From: Hemileia vastatrix | Lineage: Eukaryota; Basidiomycota; Pucciniomycetes; Pucciniales; Zaghouaniaceae | Direction of reading: 5' to 3' | DNA: 64,000 nucleotides | Assembly (NCBI GenBank): GCA_030280995.1 | Contig: JASXTE010000014.1 | Location: 9,092,656-9,156,655, forward strand | Shown here: one piece after another, positions 60,655-64,000 of the stretch | How positions within the stretch are numbered: position 1 is the first letter of the stretch | How the letters are laid out: the number at the start of each line of letters is the position of its first letter | The notes under the pieces: model-generated | Databases searched by the model: none | Told to the model about the DNA's origin: nothing | The model's input: only the letters and a program-made list of their open reading frames with translations | Program-made: the position numbers and the translations under genes

Positions 60655-62154
60655 TGTCAGGCTAAGAACAAGTACAAGGACGTGAACTAGCTTGAATAGT
60701 CAGTTGTCTAGAAGATTTTAATGGTCCTATATGAATACTGTAGTTTTAATCCACTAAGTTGTAAAATATAATCAAATATAAAGGTCTCAGTAATATAATT
60801 CTCACTATTCTTATATATGGCTTACAATCTTTGTAGTTGGTAGAAAAATAGATTATTTAATTCAGATATTATTCAAAAGTCTTATAAAAGTACTAATTGA
60901 TATGTATTGTAATTTATTTGGTTATATTGGTTGAATTGTAATGATAAAGAATGAAGAAATACAACCCAAAAACCTCCTCCCTTTATACACACTGAGTTCC
61001 CCAATGATTCCCTTGATGTACCACCCAATACAAAGTTAATGACGCCTCTAAACAACTAATAGACATTCCCATCAACATTCCCAGTAACCCATGACATAAT
61101 TAGAAGAATAACAACCGCCAAAATCCTGTAATAATAAGGGAAATCCATCAAAATTAAAGAAAAAGACAAAAAGAGAGTATATGCGTATAAAACAATAATA
61201 TTAAAGACTAAAGGAGACTTTTTAAGGTTAATAATAGCTTAATAATAAGGGGGATTGACTGTAGAAACAATGGGGCTAATCCTGACATTATACTACGTGA
61301 AATTCCCATTCAAAAATAACCAAAATTGACTGAGAAACCACCCAAAAACTTAAAAAAGAGCGTGAGATGTGGGGTAACTACATGCAGTTCTTGGCAGGCT
61401 CTTGCACGGGTAAATCCTTGACTAAAATTAGGCGAATTTAAGCATGGTGATGAAATAAAGTGCCAAGAGTGAGGTTATTAATGAAATTAGTGCATATAAA
61501 CAAGGTCAATGCATTATTAATTAAGCTAGGACACTAAATAAGCGCCTGTCGCCTATTTTAGTGTTTTTCCCCACAGTCGGCGTAGAATGTGGGGTAATTA
61601 TAGTGTGAAAAAGCTAACTTTGCTAAAAATGAAGCTATTCACACGGGAAAAAAGCAGGCAGTATGTGGCCAGTACACAGAAGCCATTTCTGGCATAAAAA
61701 ACACCAAATTTGAAAAGTGTTATTTTTATGCATTTAAATAGCCAAATCAATAGTTCTAAATGAGCCCAATTGATCTGTCAAAGCGCAATTTTGATATTCT
61801 CAATTTTATAGCGCATATAGTCAACTTTTAAGTGAAATAAAGCACATTTCTTGTTTTTTGCATAAAACAATGAATATAACAGCTTTAAGTGTACTTAAAA
61901 ATTATGTAGCCTTATACTTAAGGTTCTTAAGATTACCCTAACATATTCCAACTTAATATTAAGTACATAAGACCTATAAAAGGTGGATATATGCGTGTAT
62001 ATAAGGTGTTATAATGGCATTTTTTGTGTATTATCATAATTTTACTTATGTATACTATTTGTGTACTCTTATTTATTATTCCCATGTATAGTTCATGTGT
62101 TTAACATAACTTATAATTACTTTTTACTCAGTCCTGGAGATATACAGGCTGACA
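60655..62154 (-). repeat. 3' LTR of E6 (family B, 1500 bp)
   Basis: Plus strand TGTCAGGCTAAG...TACAGGCTGACA. Full-length inverted match to the solo LTR at 3705-5203. A TATA-like TATAAAG is at 60987-60981 on the element strand. Confidence 0.88.
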
Positions 62155-62338
62155 CTTGCCCACCCAAAAAAAACAATAATAAAAAAAATGATAAGTTATA
62201 CATTTTATTTTATTAATTTGTAATTTTCAGGTATTCAGAATAAATCTGTAGCATTAAAGATTCAACTTTAAAGAAATAAAACATAATAAAATATTATGAG
62301 TACTGGTTTTTTAACCCCTCAGCTGGTTGAACAGAAAT
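62155..62338 (-). other. Polypurine tract and 3' untranslated part of E6
   Basis: On the element strand a TTTTTTTGGGTGGGCAAG run (plus 62155-62172) lies directly before the 3' LTR and serves as polypurine tract. The rest is AT-rich. Confidence 0.5.
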
Positions 62339-64000
62339 TTATTTCTGTTTAAATTTTTTAAGAAGGGTGGATAAATTAGAAATTTCTTTTTCAGGTATCC
62401 ATTTATCAAATTCATTTGATTTCCCTTTAAATCTTAGTAAATACTCAGTTCCTTTTTCTTTGGTAAGGATTCTTTTCTTGAGTATTTTTTCAATCTCTGC
62501 TTTTTCCACAATTTCTTCAGGTTGCTTTTTAGGCCTTCCCCTTCTTTTTGGAAATAAGTCAGGATCATTTGCATGGTAAGGTTTCAATAATGAGATAGGG
62601 AAAACTGGATGTTTCCTATCATATGGAGCATATAATATGACTTCCACTGCATTATTCCCAACCATTTTATTTACTACAAAAGGTCCTACAAAGGGATCCT
62701 TTAATTTAACATTACCTTGTAAGCTAAAATGTAGTGTTGATATGAGGACTTCATCTCCCTTTTTAAATTCAAATTTTTTATGAGATTTGTCCCACCTTTT
62801 CTTTTCATATTCAAATGCTTTTTGGATGCATTCTTCTGCATGCTTTCTACACATTTGTTGCATATGAATAAAGGATTTAGTGCCAGGGTGTATATCCAAC
62901 CTTGGTAGTTTATTTAAATGATTTACTGGGGTATTTGGTACATATCCCAGCCAGAGTTCAAATGGTTTCTTCTCTGTTACAGAATGAGTTGTGCTGTTAT
63001 AAGCAAATTCAAGGCCAGGAATTAATGTTACCCAGTCATGTGTAAATTTCTCATTGTCTTTGTATTCTAATCCAAAGGCACAATATCTTCTGATCATGTC
63101 TTCTAGAGTTTGTATCATCCTCTCAGCCAGCCCATCAGTTTGTGGATGGTGTGCTGTAGACAATTTTAATTGACAACCTGATACTTCCATCAAAGATGTC
63201 CAGAACTCTGAAGTAAATATAGGGTCTCTGTCAGAGATTATGGCTTTGGGGAACCCAGCAGTATTCATCATCTGAGTCCACCATAGTAATGCCAAGTCTT
63301 TTGCAGATACCTCTTTATGGGTAGGGATAAACTTACACATTTTTGTTAATCTATCCACTATTACCCAGCAAGAATTGAAACTTTCTTTTCCTGCTAATGG
63401 CAAGCCAGTTACAAAATCCATGTTTATAATTTCCCATGGAGCTTTTGGCTGCTCTATTTGTTGTAACAACCCAGCTCTCTTCCCAGTTAATCTTTTAGAT
63501 TTCTGACAAGAGTCACATGTTTCAATGTATTTTTGTACATCCTCTTTCATGTTTATCCACCAGGCTGTATTTTTAACTCTGGTTAATGTTTTGTTAAAGT
63601 CAAAATGACCAGCTAAGATGTCATCATGACAAGTACTCAACATTAACTCTTTCATAGAAGGTGGTATTACTATTACATTGCTTAACTTTTTCCTGTAATA
63701 TATATATCCATCTTCAATTGATAGTTTACCTTTTTCCAACGCATTTTTATACTTTGGAGGCAAGGTTTTAATTAATGCACTCATGGAGGCATTTGTTGGA
63801 TCATTAAGAATGGTAGATAGCTTAGACAAATCTTTATCAGATGAATAATTTTCCAATATAGTTTGCATAAACTCTTCTTCTAAATCCACTATATAAATCC
63901 CAAATATATGTATAACCTCATTTTCAGGTACATAAGCTGGGTTGTCAGCATCATTTGGCAAAGGACTTCTGGATAATAAATCCACATTTGAATGCAATGT
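62339..64000 (-). CDS. pol: Pol (RNase H end, integrase, chromodomain) of E6, partial
   Basis: Open for over 550 codons, entering from the right edge: LHSNVDLLSRSPLP (end of RNase H), the integrase zinc domain (CHDDILAGHFDFNKT, CDSCQKSKR at about 63510-63490), and the catalytic core with MDFVTGLP, SDRDPIFTSEFW and HHPQTDGLAERM (D, D, E all present). The GPFVVNKMVGNNAVEVILYA segment follows, and a C-terminal chromodomain (EKILKKRILTKEKGTEYLLR ... WIPEKEISNL). Stop at 62339. No break seen in the visible part, in contrast to E4 and E5. The chromodomain is thought to guide integration to marked chromatin in this branch. Confidence 0.88.
   Translation of the reverse strand, partial: TLHSNVDLLSRSPLPNDADNPAYVPENEVIHIFGIYIVDLEEEFMQTILENYSSDKDLSKLSTILNDPTNASMSALIKTLPPKYKNALEKGKLSIEDGYIYYRKKLSNVIVIPPSMKELMLSTCHDDILAGHFDFNKTLTRVKNTAWWINMKEDVQKYIETCDSCQKSKRLTGKRAGLLQQIEQPKAPWEIINMDFVTGLPLAGKESFNSCWVIVDRLTKMCKFIPTHKEVSAKDLALLWWTQMMNTAGFPKAIISDRDPIFTSEFWTSLMEVSGCQLKLSTAHHPQTDGLAERMIQTLEDMIRRYCAFGLEYKDNEKFTHDWVTLIPGLEFAYNSTTHSVTEKKPFELWLGYVPNTPVNHLNKLPRLDIHPGTKSFIHMQQMCRKHAEECIQKAFEYEKKRWDKSHKKFEFKKGDEVLISTLHFSLQGNVKLKDPFVGPFVVNKMVGNNAVEVILYAPYDRKHPVFPISLLKPYHANDPDLFPKRRGRPKKQPEEIVEKAEIEKILKKRILTKEKGTEYLLRFKGKSNEFDKWIPEKEISNLSTLLKKFKQK

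Larger units (their letters stand above)
60655..64000 (-). mobile_element. E6: Ty3/Gypsy element, family B, 3' half
   Basis: The 3' LTR is at 60655-62154. Pol is open from 62339 to the right edge. The element is inserted in the transposase remnant. The left flank GATAC (60650-60654) is the expected target-site duplication, but its partner is outside the window. The solo LTR at 3705-5203 is the same family. Confidence 0.88.

Overview
The window is AT-rich eukaryotic DNA, almost certainly fungal. It is packed with Ty3/Gypsy LTR retrotransposons of the chromovirus type: gag with a CX2CX7HXC zinc knuckle, a DSGA protease, a YIDD reverse transcriptase, RNase H, a D,D,E integrase and a C-terminal chromodomain. 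GT-AG introns of 55-120 nt, a broken TET/JBP-like 2OG-Fe(II) oxygenase and a fungal CACTA/Plavaka-like transposase fit a basidiomycete. A rust fungus is plausible, but that is inference. I see no rRNA gene, convincing tRNA gene or ordinary housekeeping gene.

Layout. 1-21.6 kb is a nested stack of retroelements. An element with an open gag (E1, minus) runs off the left edge and has its 5' LTR at 2101-3277. That LTR sits in an older plus-strand pol remnant (R1), which is split again by a solo LTR (3705-5203). R1 abuts a decayed minus-strand element (R2, about 5700-11790). R2's LTR interrupts a plus-strand remnant (R3, 11791-about 17215), followed by a minus-strand gag/LTR remnant of the same family (R4, about 17380-21595). 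21.6-26.2 kb has no recognisable gene, only small tandem and inverted repeats. 26.2-27.1 kb and 35.97-36.5 kb are two halves of one palindrome array, split by the complete element E4 (27119-35964, plus, TSD GGATG). E5 (37528-46256, minus, TSD CATAG) is a second complete element of the same family. 47-60.65 kb holds a TET/JBP-like pseudogene, two unrecognised multi-exon loci and a transposase C-terminal region, all decayed. A second palindrome array (54336-56423) lies among them. A further element (E6, minus, 3' LTR 60655-62154) interrupts the transposase and runs off the right edge with pol open.

Three things stand out. (1) The array at 54.3-56.4 kb has 18 copies of a 44-nt palindrome separated by three spacer types, and the spacers occur in both orientations, as if the palindromes had served as inversion breakpoints. 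(2) The array around E4 is a roughly 470-bp higher-order repeat built from ten different short palindromes. (3) In the retroelements a 55-58-nt GT-AG intron near the gag start shifts the frame by one and opens a second frame inside gag. It encodes an acidic/coiled-coil protein with a W-x-W-D motif and a basic tail. This alternative frame is recognisable in three diverged element families and looks like an overlapping gene reached by splicing.

E4 and E5 would each encode one long Gag-Pol polyprotein, but both are broken by nonsense codons and small indels although their two LTRs are almost identical. E1 and E6 are open over the parts visible here.
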